Positions 12,585-25,339 of a stretch of DNA of 64,000 bases are shown here, piece by piece (positions within the stretch are counted from its first letter, which is position 1; each line of letters begins with the position of its first letter). A program made the translations under genes and the position numbers. Under the pieces are notes generated by a model. That model did not search any database. It saw only the letters and a list, made by a program, of their open reading frames with translations, and was not told the DNA's origin. Source of the DNA: Iris pallida (Eukaryota > Streptophyta > Magnoliopsida > Asparagales > Iridaceae); NCBI GenBank assembly GCA_029216955.1, contig JANAVB010003400.1:13789552-13853551 (forward strand), given 5' to 3'.

Positions 12585-13274
12585 ACTAGGGACCTCAAAG
12601 TATAACATTCATCGAATGTTAGAGGCCAGCAGGAAAATCAGGTATCGGGATCCAGGACCGTATCTCCAGCGGAGGTAACCGGCAATAATAGGAAAGTGCA
12701 TATGTGGCCCATACGTTAAGGAACTGTTCTTCCCACCCAATACCTAGTAGAGTCACATCCATGACCCCTATACCTCTACTAACTGCCAAGTCTCCTAGCA
12801 TGCCTCTATTAGCAGTTAGCCCTAATGCATGCGCATAGGTGATCAACCATCACGCAAGTACCTCTACATGCTACTTATCCCACACATACCTCATGGTACA
12901 ACTGTGTCAAGGTTATGTTATAAACTACAAATGGTAGTCCCTTAACTCTAGGTCCATATGCAATCAAAGAATAATAAATAAAGTAAGCTAATATCACTAA
13001 GCAGGCAATAAATCAGAAACAATGTTAATGGTACAGATACAAGAACTGGAAATAAGTAAACAGTGATATGCAATAACAAAAATGCAGACTAAATATAAGC
13101 AGTAAATATGGTAAGGTATCTTGCCTGAGGTTGTGTGCAAAGGACGACATCCAATAGCTCGAACCGTCAGAATAGTGAAGCAATGAATGCCAAATCCCGC
13201 ATACGTCCTCGGATGCTGAAATAAATACCATAAATGCGTTCGAAATATAAGATATGTCCAGGAAATGCCTGTCC

Positions 13275-13815
13275 AAAAGTCTAATTCTGGAACAGGGGCA
13301 AAATCATAATTTCGGATCAAAACGATGTCTGTCGTTGGACTCGTTTTGCACCGAAACGTGTGCCAAAACCTACAGTCTCTAAAGTCGTAAAACTATATGT
13401 CTACGGATCCGATTTGAGAAGACGAACACAACCGTATGTCCAAAGTTTGATTCCGGTGAGCCGTGCACAAAATTGCCCGTTAGAGCGGGTCACGGGTCCG
13501 CCAAATAGGCGTTCTAGTCGACCTTCTCAGAATCGGACCAAACTTGGCATACAGAACCAGAAAAATAATACGGTTCTGCTGGCGCTAGTTTCGTTTTGAT
13601 TCGACGAACATGCACAAAGTAATTGGGAAAGTTGCAAAGAGGCCGATATGGTAAATTCCGACGGATATGCATCAAATTCGTCGCACACACGCAACCAATT
13701 TGAATTCCGTCAAAGCCCACACATCTGCGAAGTCGATACGCACCTTTCCATGCTTTCGGTTCGCGACTACGTCGTCCGGTTTGGCAGGACGCACGTCGTA
13801 TCTGGGAGATTTTTC
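13275..13815 (-). repeat. Conserved LTR block, copy in E
   Basis: On the - strand this copy is close to the H copy (890-1420). It is followed on that strand by TTTATTTCAG ending at 13216. Confidence 0.75.
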
Positions 13816-14526
13816 TAAATTTTAATGTTTTCGAAACTAGTTTTTTCTTGATTTTGGAAATTGAATTACTCCTCACACACTTAACCAAATCAGGTTCTAC
13901 AAACTAGGTTTTCATCTCATAAGTGTTGTCTAAATATCCTGATTTATGTTCTCAAGACTGTCGATAATTCGACCGAAAAATTCCTCCCAATGTAGGGTTT
14001 TGAACCCAAAACTGTTCTGTTTTCCGAGTGGTTTCTCGGGGTTTTTCCATGGGTTTCATGGTCGACCTAGCACCCTAAAAATAAATATATTTAAAAGGAA
14101 AGGTAACCGTATAGGTTGGGAACGCACTCGAGAAGACGGCTTGAAGAACGGATGAGCATGGTGGCGGAAATCACGATGTGAAGTCGGCCTCAATCTGCAC
14201 GCTGCTGCTGGTGCTTGGCCTCGTCGCGGCTGCTGTCGGCTTTGCCGTGGCTGCTGCGGTCTCGCTGCACCGACGACCATCGCGGGACCGCGCACGCGTG
14301 CACGATGTCGAGGTCAGAGGTGGCGGCTAGGTGTTAGGGTTTTTCGTATGGTGTTGTTGTTGTTGTCGTTAGTGTGTTAAAAATAGGGGGTTGGGGGTTT
14401 ACTGGGCTGGGCTGGGCTTCTCGCGTGAATTGATCACTCGCAAGACATTGGGGAGAAATTCTTTTTTTTCTTTTGATCACTCGCAAGAAATTGGGGAGAA
14501 ATTCTTTTTTTTTTTTTCATTCCCAT

Positions 14527-14530
<4 letters not shown>

Positions 14531-14574
<44 letters not shown>
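14531..14574. repeat. (TA)n microsatellite in E
   Basis: A pure TA run in the U3 part of LTR E, with a second short run at about 14584-14600. The surrounding 14600-15060 is AT-rich U3 without genes. Translations through the run give only alternating Ile/Tyr. Confidence 0.95.
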
Positions 14575-14577
<3 letters not shown>

Positions 14578-15136
14578 AAAAAAATATATATATATATATA
14601 AATCCCAAAATACTCATAAATATTATTTTATATAAAAATATTTCTAAAGGAAAATAAGAATAATATTGCTTTATTTCATGAAAATATTTGGACATGATAT
14701 TTAATAAAATCATATATCCTTTACGCAATCTAATTTAAACCAATAAATTAGTATTTAATAAATGCTCCAACATAATCTAACAAAATTTTGAATATATAAT
14801 TAGTAATTTCTAAAGTAAAATATCCTCTGATATTATAAGCAAAATATTATTACATCTTAGGTACCTTGTATAAAATATTTCTATATATTTTATCTATAAT
14901 TATATATGTATATATCTATATAATAAAATCATTTATCAAAGAACCCAACATTATGTTATTTTAAGACGACAATATCAACAACTAATACTATTAGGTAATA
15001 ACAATAACTAATAAAAAATTCCAAAAAAAACAAAGATTTCAAGAAATTAAAAAGATAAAAAAATCTCCAAATTTTTGGGGATTTTACAAATGAACTGCAG
15101 GAAAACAAGTAAATAAGAGATCAATGGAATACCAAA

Positions 15137-15335
15137 CCCTCATCCTGAGTGTGGACTCACGGGTTTGAACTAATCACTAACCCTCGTCCCGAGTGTGGAC
15201 TCTCTGGTACAAAAGAACAAGACAACACCCTCGCCCCGAGTGTGGACTTACGAATGTAAACAGATCAAGACAAACACCCTCGTCCCGAGTGTGGACTCTC
15301 TGGTGTAACTGGTCAACCTTCGTCCCGAGTCTGGT
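15137..15335. repeat. Tandem repeat in LTR G
   Basis: Five units at a spacing of about 44-48 bp carry the core CCTCGTCCCGAGTGTGGACT or a close variant. They lie in the first 250 bp of the right half of G. They are too imperfect and too closely tied to the LTR to be a CRISPR-like array. Confidence 0.8.
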
Positions 15336-15784
15336 TGAGAAAACGATAACAGGAAATTAGCAGTTCAACTACACGTACTCATTCTATGACATGACTCAGT
15401 CGAGGTACAGGTGACGACAAGGTACAACCTAGTCAAGACACAGGTAAGGACAGCTCTAGCATGCACTATAATGTGAACAAGCCTGGTATAACTACACTAT
15501 CAAGTCATGAAAGATGGAATACAAGCAAGATAATAAACTGGTAAACATGGAACGCATAAAACAAATGAATCAAATCAACTAAAGTAACTAAATGATAACA
15601 TAATAAAAGCAGAAGAACTATAAGCATAAAAATGAACTGTAGAGGGAGGCAAGGTATCTTTCCTGGTGGTAGCACGAAGAACCAACAATATATTGTCAAC
15701 TGGTAAGCCATAAAGTCCAAATCTCACAACTGTCTCCGAAAGCTGAAATAGACATTACCAATATTTTTAGAATAGTCAAATCAG

Positions 15785-16345
15785 CTAGGATTACCTATCC
15801 ATAAGTCCAATTATGGACACAGGGGCAAAATAGTCATTTTGGGCTAAAACGATGTCCATCGCTGGACTCGCTTTGTACCGAAAAGCGTCCTAGAGTCAAC
15901 GGTCTCTAAAGTTGTCAAACTATATGTCTACAGATTCGTTTTGATGATATACCCAACCGTATGTCCAAAGTTAGATTCCGGTGGGCTGTGCACAAAATTT
16001 CCCGTTGAGTCGGATCGTGAGGCCCACAAAACGGCGATCCGATCAACTATCTTAGAATCGGACAAACTTGGCATAAAGGAATAAAAAAATAATACGATCC
16101 TATTGGTGCAAGTTTTATCTCGATCTGACGAACGTGCACAAAGTAATTAGAAAATTTACAAAGAGGCCGATACGGTAAATTTTGACAGATACGCATCAAA
16201 TTCGTCGCACACACGCGACCAATTTGAATTTGGTCAAAGCCCACACGCCCGTAAAATCGATAATCACCTTTTGAAGCATTCAGTTCGCAACCACGTCGCC
16301 CGGTTTGGCGTGACGTACGTCGTATCGGAGAGTTTTTAAATTTTC
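15785..16345 (-). repeat. Conserved LTR block, copy in G
   Basis: Same block as in H, E, C and D. It contains GCACAAAATTTCCCGTTGAG near 15989-16008 and the CGGACAAACTTGGCATA-like phrase near 16058. On the - strand it is followed by CTATTTCAG ending at 15743. Confidence 0.7.
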
Positions 16346-16884
16346 TAAACTATTTTTATGGTTTTTCTTGATTTTTGAAAACGATTAACTCGATGCACAG
16401 GGAATCAATTCGAAAGTTACAAAAAAGGGTTTTTCATTCCTACATGTTGGCTATAAGGTTATTCTGCCAGATTTACCATTAGGTCGATCAAAATTTGCCT
16501 TCCAAGTCAGGGTCTTAGGGTAGTGAGAACTCTGTTTATGAGCAGAATTTTCGTCGATGTTCACATCAATTTTCTGGACAAACTGGTTGTCTATCTACGA
16601 ATCCATCTACTAGATTTTCAAGAGGGTCATGTAGGCTCTCTATAGTATTTTATGGAATTGAATTTCGTGGAGAGAGGAGGACGAGAATTTACTTGAAACT
16701 TTGGGTGGTGGCTGTTGCTCACTGTCGCTGTGCAGCAGACCTGCTGTGTGTGCGTGTATATGCCGGCGGCTCCGGCGGTCCCCCGACGATGCTCCAGAAT
16801 AAAGGTTACCGCCCAAGTGTCAGGGAAGGCTGGGCTAGGGTTTGGTTAGGGTAGAGTTAGGGTTTCTTCTCTAATTCACATCGA

Positions 16885-16893
16885 CTTATATAC
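16885..16893 (-). promoter_or_regulatory. TATA box of LTR G
   Basis: The - strand reads GTATATAAG, followed downstream (toward lower coordinates) by a leader with AACCCTAACTCTACCCTAAC-type sequence. This fits an LTR promoter reading on the - strand. Confidence 0.55.
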
Positions 16894-17128
16894 GGCAAGG
16901 GGTTCGGGTTATTGTGTTCGACTGGGGGGGTTTAGCCGAGTTGGGCTTTCCTATTGTTTGCCTTTGGGTTTTTTTCCTTTGGCTCGATTGCACATGCTGT
17001 GCTCGGGTTTAGAGACTGGGCTTGTTGTTTTGTTTTATTTTTGATTCTCTTTCTTTATATATATACTAAGTATATATACATACATATATATATATCTACA
17101 TATACATATGATAAATATATATACCACA

Positions 17129-17130
<2 letters not shown>

Positions 17131-17196
<66 letters not shown>
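17131..17196. repeat. (AT)n microsatellite in G
   Basis: A 66-bp uninterrupted AT run in the U3 part of LTR G. Similar runs occupy the same relative place in C and E. Confidence 0.95.
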
Positions 17197-17198
<2 letters not shown>

Positions 17199-17941
17199 AG
17201 AATTAGAGTATAGTTAAAACAAAATAATTAACATTTTGTTTATTTCCATAATTCCTAATTATTTATATATATATTATTATTATTTATTTCCTAATAACAC
17301 AATTACTTAATAAGATGTTTATATACCAAATATAGTATCAAAATAACAATGATAGAATTACAATCACCAAATGTAGGCATGGTATTGGGGAACACCATAT
17401 ACTTCTGTTCTATTGGGTCCATCGAATATCGTGCAAAAGTTCTAAATTGCTGCATAAATATCGATAAAATGATATTTTAGGTATAACGAATATTGTCAAT
17501 CCCTAGAAAATAAAGTACAAAATATATGTAGATACAATATACATCTACGTGGACTTCTTGAACACTCTCATGACTACATGGTCCCGGGTTTGGATCGGGT
17601 CCGGTTTGACATAACCGGGTCTTCTAAAAGTCATTAATATTAATATATAATTAATTAAATTTTATTTGGAAGTCAGGTCACAACTTGGTCTGGTTTTCCT
17701 AGTTAGGACACAATATAGTTGGGTCTTCCCTAGCATGGCTAAAACTCTAGTCAAGGCACACAGCTATACTATCTGTGTCATGATTTCTAGTCGTCTTGTA
17801 CTCCAAATCTCAACCATGATTAGGGTCATATATCCTAATAACTATTTAATTAAATATTTGTAAAATAACAAAAAATTCCATATAATTCAAAAAATAAATT
17901 TTGAAAAAAATATTTTTAAAATTCCGGGAAGAGGAGTTACA

Positions 17942-18838
17942 TCCCCGAAGATCTAGTTATTTATCGTACATATTCTCTCATAGAATCATGCACCAATAAC
18001 GTCGTTGAGTACAACGCTCTCATCGTTGGACTTCAGCTCGTTAAACAGTTGGAGATTGACTACCTTGAGGCTTATGGTGACAAAAAACTGATAATAATCA
18101 GGTCAGAGGTCAATACGAGGTCCGGTATGAGGATATAATACCCTACCATCAGGCGACAATCGACATCATCTCTACCTTTACAGGGTTCTTTATAGAGCAT
18201 GTACCTTATTGCAGAATCTGGAAGTCGATGCCCTCGTGGGTCTCAACGCTTCCTTAGCATCTTCGGTCGAGACCCAGTACTTCGTCACTGTCATGGACGA
18301 GAATTGGTGTACCCGAAGAACAACTTATGCACGTATCTGAGTTACTATGTAAGGATGGACACCAATATTGACATTCGGGACTGGCGATTCCCGTTTATAG
18401 ACTTTGCGGTCTACGAAATCCTACCCTAGGACTCGAAAGAAGCCAGCTCCATTAAAAAACGCTTGGTCCGATTTTATTACGACACATCCACTAAGATGTT
18501 GTATTGTCGTTCATACGATGGGCTCCTCCTTCGGTGTTTGTCTAATGCCGAAGCACAAAAGGCACTCTGAGAGGCACACGATAGTACATGCGGAGCACAC
18601 CAACCTAGTCCTAAGTTGCAGGACCGACTACAACGTATGGGCTACTACTGACCCACCATGATGGCAAATGTCATTGACTATGCTAAAAAGTGTCGAGTAC
18701 GCATGTCAACTACATGCCGACTTCATCCATCAACCCTCTGAGTTTCTACACCCCACCGCGGCCGTTTGGCCTTTCGAAGCATGGGGCATGGATATCACTA
18801 GACCGATTAGCCCTCCGTCCTCCAAAGGACATCGGTTT
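17942..18838 (+). pseudogene. Tat-lineage gypsy pol, fragment 2 (RNase H and integrase N-terminus)
   Basis: After the TSD the frame continues from fragment 1 with the RNase H motifs EYNALIVGL and EAYGDKKLI. Then come a connecting region, the integrase zinc-binding segment (EAHDSTCGAHQ and AKKC, about 18560-18700) and the first catalytic-core Asp in WGMDI (about 18778-18795). Frame changes lie near 18100 (about 4 bases lost) and near 18697 (about 4 extra bases before the second Cys pair), and there are several stops. The fragment ends within KGHRF, where A is inserted, and resumes at 40771. The gene is dead. Confidence 0.85.
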
Positions 18839-20040
18839 TGTAACCACCACTTTTTTGGAACAGAAATTTTTTTAACTTTGCCTAATTCTTGTTATTATTA
18901 TGATTTCATATTATATCTTGAGTGATAAATTATTTTTTAAAACTAAAATTTATATTTTTGGTTAATTAACTAAATAACTAACATAATGCATGTGTTATAT
19001 TTTGAATATGGATAATGGTTAGCCTTTAGATTAGAATAGTGGTTAGTGATCCTAGAGGACCTAAACCAACTTGTCATGACCACCCAACTAGATGATTAGG
19101 ACTAGCCCAAATGAACTTTAGTTAGTCTCTAGCTAGATTAGAAGAATTAGCTAGAAGGTTTGACTAAACACCTAATTAGGAAGAGAGGTTTAATCTCCAA
19201 CTTGTCATGACATTAGAGAGGGGCTTAGTGGACATTCCTTCTTAGCCAAAAACCCTAAATTAAACCCTCTATGGCAGCCCACTTCCCTTATAAAGCCCCA
19301 CTTCATCTTCTTCCTCCTCATTTCAGTCCAAACCCTAACCCTAATTAGGAGCTTCTTCCCCAATTGTTCCTACCACCAAATTTTCTCTAAATTGACCCAA
19401 ATTGGTCTCATTCTCTTCCTCTTGGAGAGAAGAAGGCTCTATTGAACAACTTGGAGGGATTGGAGCACTTGGAGCTGAAAGGACTTTTGAATCTTGAATC
19501 CATTTTAGTTGGGAATCCATCTCCCAATTGGTATGAGCTTTCTAATCCATTAATTTCCATCCATTTAGTGTAGATGCATCAATTAGGGACCCCCATGCAT
19601 TAGGTTTGCCATGGAGAGAAGTTTTGACTTACCCTCCACTCATTTGGATACATTTTCCTTTTCTATTTTAGAGGAAATTCGAGAATGAGATTTCTAGGGT
19701 TTATGAAATAGGTTTGTTAGGTCATGCTAGTGAATTAGAATGTATGGGTTGGGGTCAAGTTTGAATCCATTTGGGGTACGTATCATGGATGTATCTAATA
19801 TGCATGCCAAGTATTTGTCAAAATGACTCTAAGAGCGCCAATGCTCTAAATTCCAATTTTAACCTTTAGTTTAGGAGTGTTTTGCTATAGATTTAGCATT
19901 GGTGTGATTATATAGCATATAGGAGTATAATAGAAGTGGTTATATTGAAATGGGGTTTTGGGATATGTGAACCATGTCCTGATTAGTGTACTGTTCATTG
20001 TTTAATTGATCAGTCCCCACACTAAACATGGTTTAGTCCC
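18839..20040 (+). mobile_element. Element A: left part of a solo-like LTR
   Basis: TGTAACCACCACTTTTTT begins at 18839 after the TSD GGTTT (18834-18838). The matching GGTTT is at 40766-40770, directly after ...GCGGGTCATGACA. The sequence has U3, a TATA box (19287-19295), a leader with AACCCTAACCCTAA and a splice-donor-like G|GTATGAGC (intron would start at 19531). It is cut at 20040 by A'. The first 18 bases are the same as the start of A', so A and A' are relatives. Confidence 0.7.
19287..19295 (+). promoter_or_regulatory. TATA box of LTR A
   Basis: CTTATAAAG lies about 450 bp into the LTR, followed by a pyrimidine-rich leader with CTTCATCTTCTTCCTCCTC. Confidence 0.6.
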
Positions 20041-20390
20041 TGTAACCACCACTTTTTTAGAATAGGGGTATTTTTATAATTGTGTGATTTTTAAATTTTC
20101 ATTATTTTTATAATATGTTAATTGGTGCTTTTGTGTTAGTTGTTTGGTTTAACCTTAGCTAACCATGATTATAGACTAACCATGTCATTAGAGGCCTAGT
20201 TATCATTTTAGATTATAATTTAAGTTCTATTCTAAATTAGGAAACTTTTTAAGTTATTTTTAGGATTTTGAGTTATTTGCTTTTGGGGCTTTTTCTAAAA
20301 AGGCTTTAAAAATAACTTAAGTTGTAGTTGGGCCTTATGACTAAACCCTAACCCTAATTCCAGCATGTGGTCGGCCAATACATCCCCCCT

Positions 20391-20400
20391 CTTATATAAA
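20391..20400 (+). promoter_or_regulatory. TATA box of A' 5' LTR
   Basis: CTTATATAAA, with the counterpart at 36624-36635 in the second LTR. Both are followed by ATCATGTAGCCACCAAGCCA-type leader sequence. Confidence 0.65.
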
Positions 20401-21729
20401 CACATCATGTAGCCACCAAGCCATTTTTGCAAAACCCTAATTTCCACCTTCTTCATAATAGCCTCCATTCTCCAATTCTCATCCAAATCAGACCAAACGA
20501 ATTGCGTTGTGATTCTTGGGAGAAGGAGAACTTGTTGGAGGCTAGCTAGCAAAGAATTGGAGACGTTTGACCGTAGGATTTTGGGTGTCGAGGTATTTTG
20601 GAGACTTTTGCATTGAGATTCCAACTCAATAGGTAAATGTTTCTAAACTCATTTAAATTCTGATTTTTCTTCATAGAAGAATGCATCTAGGTACCATAGA
20701 CCTGTAGACCATTGGTAGGATTTCGAATCCTTTTGATAGGCATATCAGATGCGTATCGGTGTATTGTAACGTGTGTTTGATGAAATACCTCAAAGAATTA
20801 AAAGTTGTTATTTTTCAAAACTAATTTCAAATTATTGTAGCCCTATATGAGGGGATTCCAAAACATATCTTTTGGGTTTATTTTGACATTGTTTTCGTGT
20901 CCAAATTGGACATGGGAACGTAGCACGAGGCCCGTGCACCGTCCCGTGCACCGTGCTGCATCTCGAGTGCCATAACTCGATGGATACGACTCGGTCTAGG
21001 CTAAAAATTAGGGGAAACATGGGGCCAACCTCTGCCCACATGCTCATAAAAGTTCACGAGGTTTCATTGAGTGTGAACGAAGTTATCATAAAATTTCACG
21101 TGGACACGACTCGGGGTCCTAGACACGTACCCTGACACCCTAGCTACCCTCTGGCACGAGCATGATGCTTTCCGTTGGACACGGTGAGTCCTCAGTTGCT
21201 CGACACGTGTGCACGAGCACTGCACACACAGGTTTTGACACACTTTTGACATGCTATTTTGGACACGTTTGTGACAAAGTTTTGACCCTATGTGGACACG
21301 AGCATGACACACCACATACCCCCTTCCTGTCTACTAGTTTTCACATAGTATAGTTTGGTATTTTGGTTTTTGATATGTTGATTGGGTTTGTGTATTGAAT
21401 TTTCGGTTTGAATAGGATATTTGAATTCTTTGATTTCTTCTTGGATTTGGTACAGATTCCTGAGATAGATTGTGAGTTTTGGAACGGGTTCCAGTTTGGT
21501 TGAGGGATTTGTTTGGGTTGGGTTCATATGGAATTAAGTTTTGTATATATGTATAGTTCCTATCTATATCTTCCTATATATAACTAGTATATAATTGTTT
21601 GAGTTGTTTTGAGAGTTTCCTGGGATTTGGTCTCTCTAACCCACTGCAGTACCCTTTTCCAGTTACACAAGTTCACAAGTTTACAAGTTCACACACAACC
21701 CCATGCTATATATTGATTTCCCTATTCCT

Positions 21730-21731
<2 letters not shown>

Positions 21732-21761
<30 letters not shown>

Positions 21762-21778
21762 TGTATGTATGTATGTAT
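21732..21778. repeat. (ATGT)n microsatellite
   Basis: About eleven units of ATGT in the A' 5' LTR, just before a gene-free TGAC-rich stretch (21850-22080, many TTGACC/GTTGACT phrases) typical of these LTRs. Confidence 0.95.
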
Positions 21779-24314
21779 ATAGTAGATATTATATATAGTA
21801 TTTGATTCTATATATGATATTAGCCTATGGTTAGTGAGTTAGTTTAGAATTGACCTATAGGCCTAATTAGGCACACTTTGACTACCTAGTTGACCAAGTT
21901 AACCAAAGTCAACTGTGGGTCAAACTTGACCTAGAATTGACTCTAATAGGTCTAAATTGACATGTTAACTTATGTTTGACCAAACCCTAGACTAATTGAC
22001 TAGTTGACTTAGTTTTGACCTAGTTTGACTAGAATGGTTTACCAGAGTTGACCAAGAGTTGACTTTGGCATAGAATGACCTAGAATTATGTAGATTGCAT
22101 TGTAAATTTCATTTATATATATTAAACGCATTTTAACCTATATTGCTCTAAATAGGACTCAGTTACTCCAGTTCAGACATCTGTATTCATTAGTCCCACA
22201 AGGTATCAGGCGAGTACATTCTCTGATAGTTCTTTCATTTACTTGTTGATACTGTATTTTAGTTGTAGTTATTTCTCTTTGAATCTTTGTTACAAAAATG
22301 GATTGGTATTTCTGAACTCATGTTTGCAACCCACATACTTTATTTGTCTAGCCTCAATTACTAGAACCACCACTCGAATCACTACAAGCATCTTCATGTG
22401 CTGGCTGGACTCCTTTTCGATTTACGTGTCGAATTATGAATTAACTTGTATTTGTCGAGAGAGGAAATACTTGAGTAGAAATATAAACATTCCTAAATAC
22501 TCGAACCACCTCCATGTGAACTATACTCGAACGATATTCATCCCTCACCTGATTAGTGTACGATGTACTGGATTTACCCCTAGCCGTTTACATGTCAATC
22601 TCAGTATTTTAAAACACACTTGGAGTGTTGTCTAGAATCGTCACTAGAACTATCTGTCATGCCCCAGAAACAGAATACTAGAGAACGGGGGACAGACACA
22701 GCCAGCTACGTATATTGAAGTGCAACCCACCTCGCAATACGGTCACGGCTATCGAGATGCATGAGGGTTTATCTACATGCCATCAGTCTCTTAAGATCAA
22801 AAACAAGCCTAGTGTCTCAATCTTAAGCAAGTAAATACATGTTACAAGATGGTAGATCATCAGACATACAAAGTAAGGCATCCCAAATATTACATATTCA
22901 GATGATCATGAAGCTAGTCATACAAAATACAAAGACTAGCAAGAATTTTATTCATACATGATCAACCCTAGAATTTGTTAATCATATTACAGCCCATAGG
23001 CAGACAGTAAGTAAAGTATGCAACACGAGCTAACACTTGCTCGGCGGCTAAATGCCTCAAAAGAATAATTTTACAATTAGACTGGGAGAGCAAAATAAAT
23101 CCACTCATTGCCAGTATTTCTTCTAGTGTTCACCATCTGGCTGGAAGACTGGAAGATCCTCGAGGGCTGCTCTAAAATCTAGACATACAAAACCAGCTGG
23201 GTCAGATCCCAGAAAGAGCAAGTACCACAAGGGAGGCTTCACTTAAGAACTAAAACCATCATGTCAGAACATAAACAAGAATAATAACAAGAAGACATGA
23301 AATGTAAATAAGGCAACAAATGACGAGAGGATGGGGAACTATTCCGGAAGCCAGGTTACAATCCTTAAACCAAACAAGGAACGGGACTGTAACCCTTCGT
23401 CTGAACAGAACCGGGTCTCTAGCCATTTATTGCTAAGAGTAAAGCATAAGCAAGTATGTCCTGAGATAGCCATGTACTGGATCTAGACAAGACTAGACAA
23501 GATTGGACTCCATCCAACATTCATGGCCAAGCAAAGAGTACGACTTGATACTTTAACTAACTAGGGTTATCACAAGCCTAGTTACTAGCAAGATGCAATA
23601 AGATGTTCTGGCAGTCACAAGTCCTACAGGTATCCAGGTTATCCAGGCGAGGTTCATATAAGAATTATCAAGAAATATTAGGTGACATAGAGTGCAACAA
23701 ATGACAGTGTGCATATTACTTGTTTCAAGAAGTGTCCCATATAACAGTGGGCTGGAAATGTGCCCTACTCGTCGGCAGGCTACAAGTCCATCAGATGTAG
23801 CCGGGATAATGGGATCGCCTGTAACTGGAAAAATCTCTCTATATGAGCTACCTTGATCAATCTAGTAATTAACCTAGTCAGATTCAGCATGAATCCCTGA
23901 CCGTGGTAACCAGGGATGCAAGTCCTAGACATGATGCGAGACGAGACTGGTAGCTTATACAAGCACATTCAAGAACAATCACCCACGGTGTCAAGAAGAG
24001 TTATTACTCAGCATATCAATATAGCCGTCGTAACAACATTCAAGATTACATGTCAGGTTTACTTGTCACGAGTGCACCACGACGGGCCTCGATCATGTCA
24101 TTATCATGACAAGGTTACTTGTTAAGAGTGTGCCATGACAGGCCACTATCGTATTCTATCCCTACATTATCATGAATAAGAGAAACTTGTATAAAATAGC
24201 AAGTAACGTATTCTTGAAGCTAAGAAAAAGATCTACAACTTTTATGTTGGGAGTTGGGAGAAATTCTGGCCACAAATCAGCCAAATAGGACATAAAACAG
24301 CCAAAAACAGCCAA

Positions 24315-24519
24315 AATAGGCACTATGCGGCTAGACACTATGCATCTATGCAGACTGGCACTATGCGGCTAGGCACTATGTATATATATGGACTGGCACT
24401 ATGCGGCCAGGTACTATACATCCATGCGGACTGGCACTATACAGCCAGGCACTATGCAACTATATAGACTGGCACTATACGGCCAGGCACTATGCAGCTA
24501 TACAGACTGGCAATATTTG
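24315..24519. repeat. 38-bp tandem array in B, left part
   Basis: About five units with consensus start ACTGGCACTATGCGGCCAGG, followed by a variant of CACTATGCATCCATGCGG. Translations give repeating W/H/Y-rich peptides, which are an artefact. The array is cut at 24519 by C and continues at 34072. Confidence 0.9.
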
Positions 24520-25339
24520 TGTCACGACCCGCACCCGCTTTTCGGATACGAGACGTGTCCAAGCCAGCCTACGCCGCAGAGTCGATGGTAGAACGCTGTC
24601 AAGCCCGCAAGAAAATAAATGCTCAAAAATAAACATTTGCTGCTCATTCATATTTCTACATTTATTACAACATTTATAACTAAAGAAAAATACAAGATTT
24701 TACAGTAAATGAAATTGATACATCTGCTATCTATTTCTAGGTTGTCTTTAGCATACCCAAGTCTTTCCCAGTGCTAAGAGTGATAGCGGCTAAACCTAAA
24801 AAATGTTGGTTTCCAGTCAGGAATGGAACAAGTACACAAACCAACGGTAATGCAAAACACAATAGAATTAACAAGACATGAAAATAGCATATGAGAAATA
24901 AAAACTGGAAGATACTGATGACATAGCACGATAGAGAAGTAAACAAAGAAAAACTAATAAAAGACATCTATCTAGGTGGTGTGAAATATCTGTTTCAACA
25001 TGTGAACGGCTAGGGGGTAAATACGACTCACTGCACGTGTCGTGTGCAGCTGCTATCGTGCAAGATTAGACATATTGGGATATTTCTGGATAATCCACAT
25101 GTATACTAAGATATTTCCCCTTCCGACTACTCCGTGTGACGAGCGTATCAACAAGCAGCAAGATTATATGTATAGACATGAAATGAAAAGACTACTATGA
25201 ATCGGAAAACAATCAGAAAGTGCACTTGCCTGAGGTCCTTAGCTGGAGAAACCAATAATACCATACCACTCAATGAGCCACAATCAGTCAACACATGTAG
25301 AAGTCTCCGGATGCTGAAATAAACAGTACCAACATTCTC

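Larger units (their letters stand above)
4570..15088 (-). mobile_element. Element E: solo LTR, interrupted by F
   Basis: TGTAACACCCAGTCCC at 4570 and ...GGGGATTTTACA at 15088 bound an LTR flanked by near-identical TSDs, AATAA (4565-4569) and AATGA (15089-15093). The halves are 4570-5291 and about 12585-15088, roughly 3.2 kb in all. It reads on the - strand and is the same family as LTR H. It contains the conserved block (13275-13815), the TTTATTTCAG acceptor motif (ending 13216) and an (AT)n tract. No interior or second LTR is present. It lies inside G. Confidence 0.8.
3997..17941 (-). mobile_element. Element G: solo LTR, interrupted by E and F
   Basis: TGTCATGACCC at 3997 and ...GAGGAGTTACA at 17941 are LTR ends, flanked by identical TSDs TCCCC (3992-3996 and 17942-17946). 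The two halves are 3997-4569 and 15089-17941, about 3.4 kb together. The LTR reads on the - strand: its TATA is at 16885-16893 and its U3 (about 17580-17830) matches the U3 of C (about 27350-27620). There is only one LTR and no interior, so it is best read as a solo LTR left by recombination between two LTRs. It sits inside the Tat RNase H coding sequence. Confidence 0.85.
20041..22654 (+). repeat. A' 5' LTR, left portion
   Basis: Contains U3, a TATA box (20391-20400), a leader, and a splice-donor-like AATAG|GTAAATG (intron would start at 20633). It also holds a tract with many GACACG/CACGAG phrases (20880-21320) and a (TATG)n run. It continues at 34943 after the B insertion. Confidence 0.75.

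Noticed and set aside
15137..15335. Second CRISPR-like array
   Set aside because: Five diverged units inside an LTR. Intervals share sequence with each other and no cas-like gene is near.
19330..19345. Telomere-like AAACCCTAACCCTAA (also near 20345 and 36580)
   Set aside because: Only one to two units, always in LTR leaders; common in plant 5' leaders and not a telomere array.
24315..24519. Array suggestive of CRISPR repeats, and of CACTA transposon ends because of the CACTA string
   Set aside because: Units are contiguous without unique spacers, the setting is a plant LTR, and there are no terminal inverted repeats or transposase.
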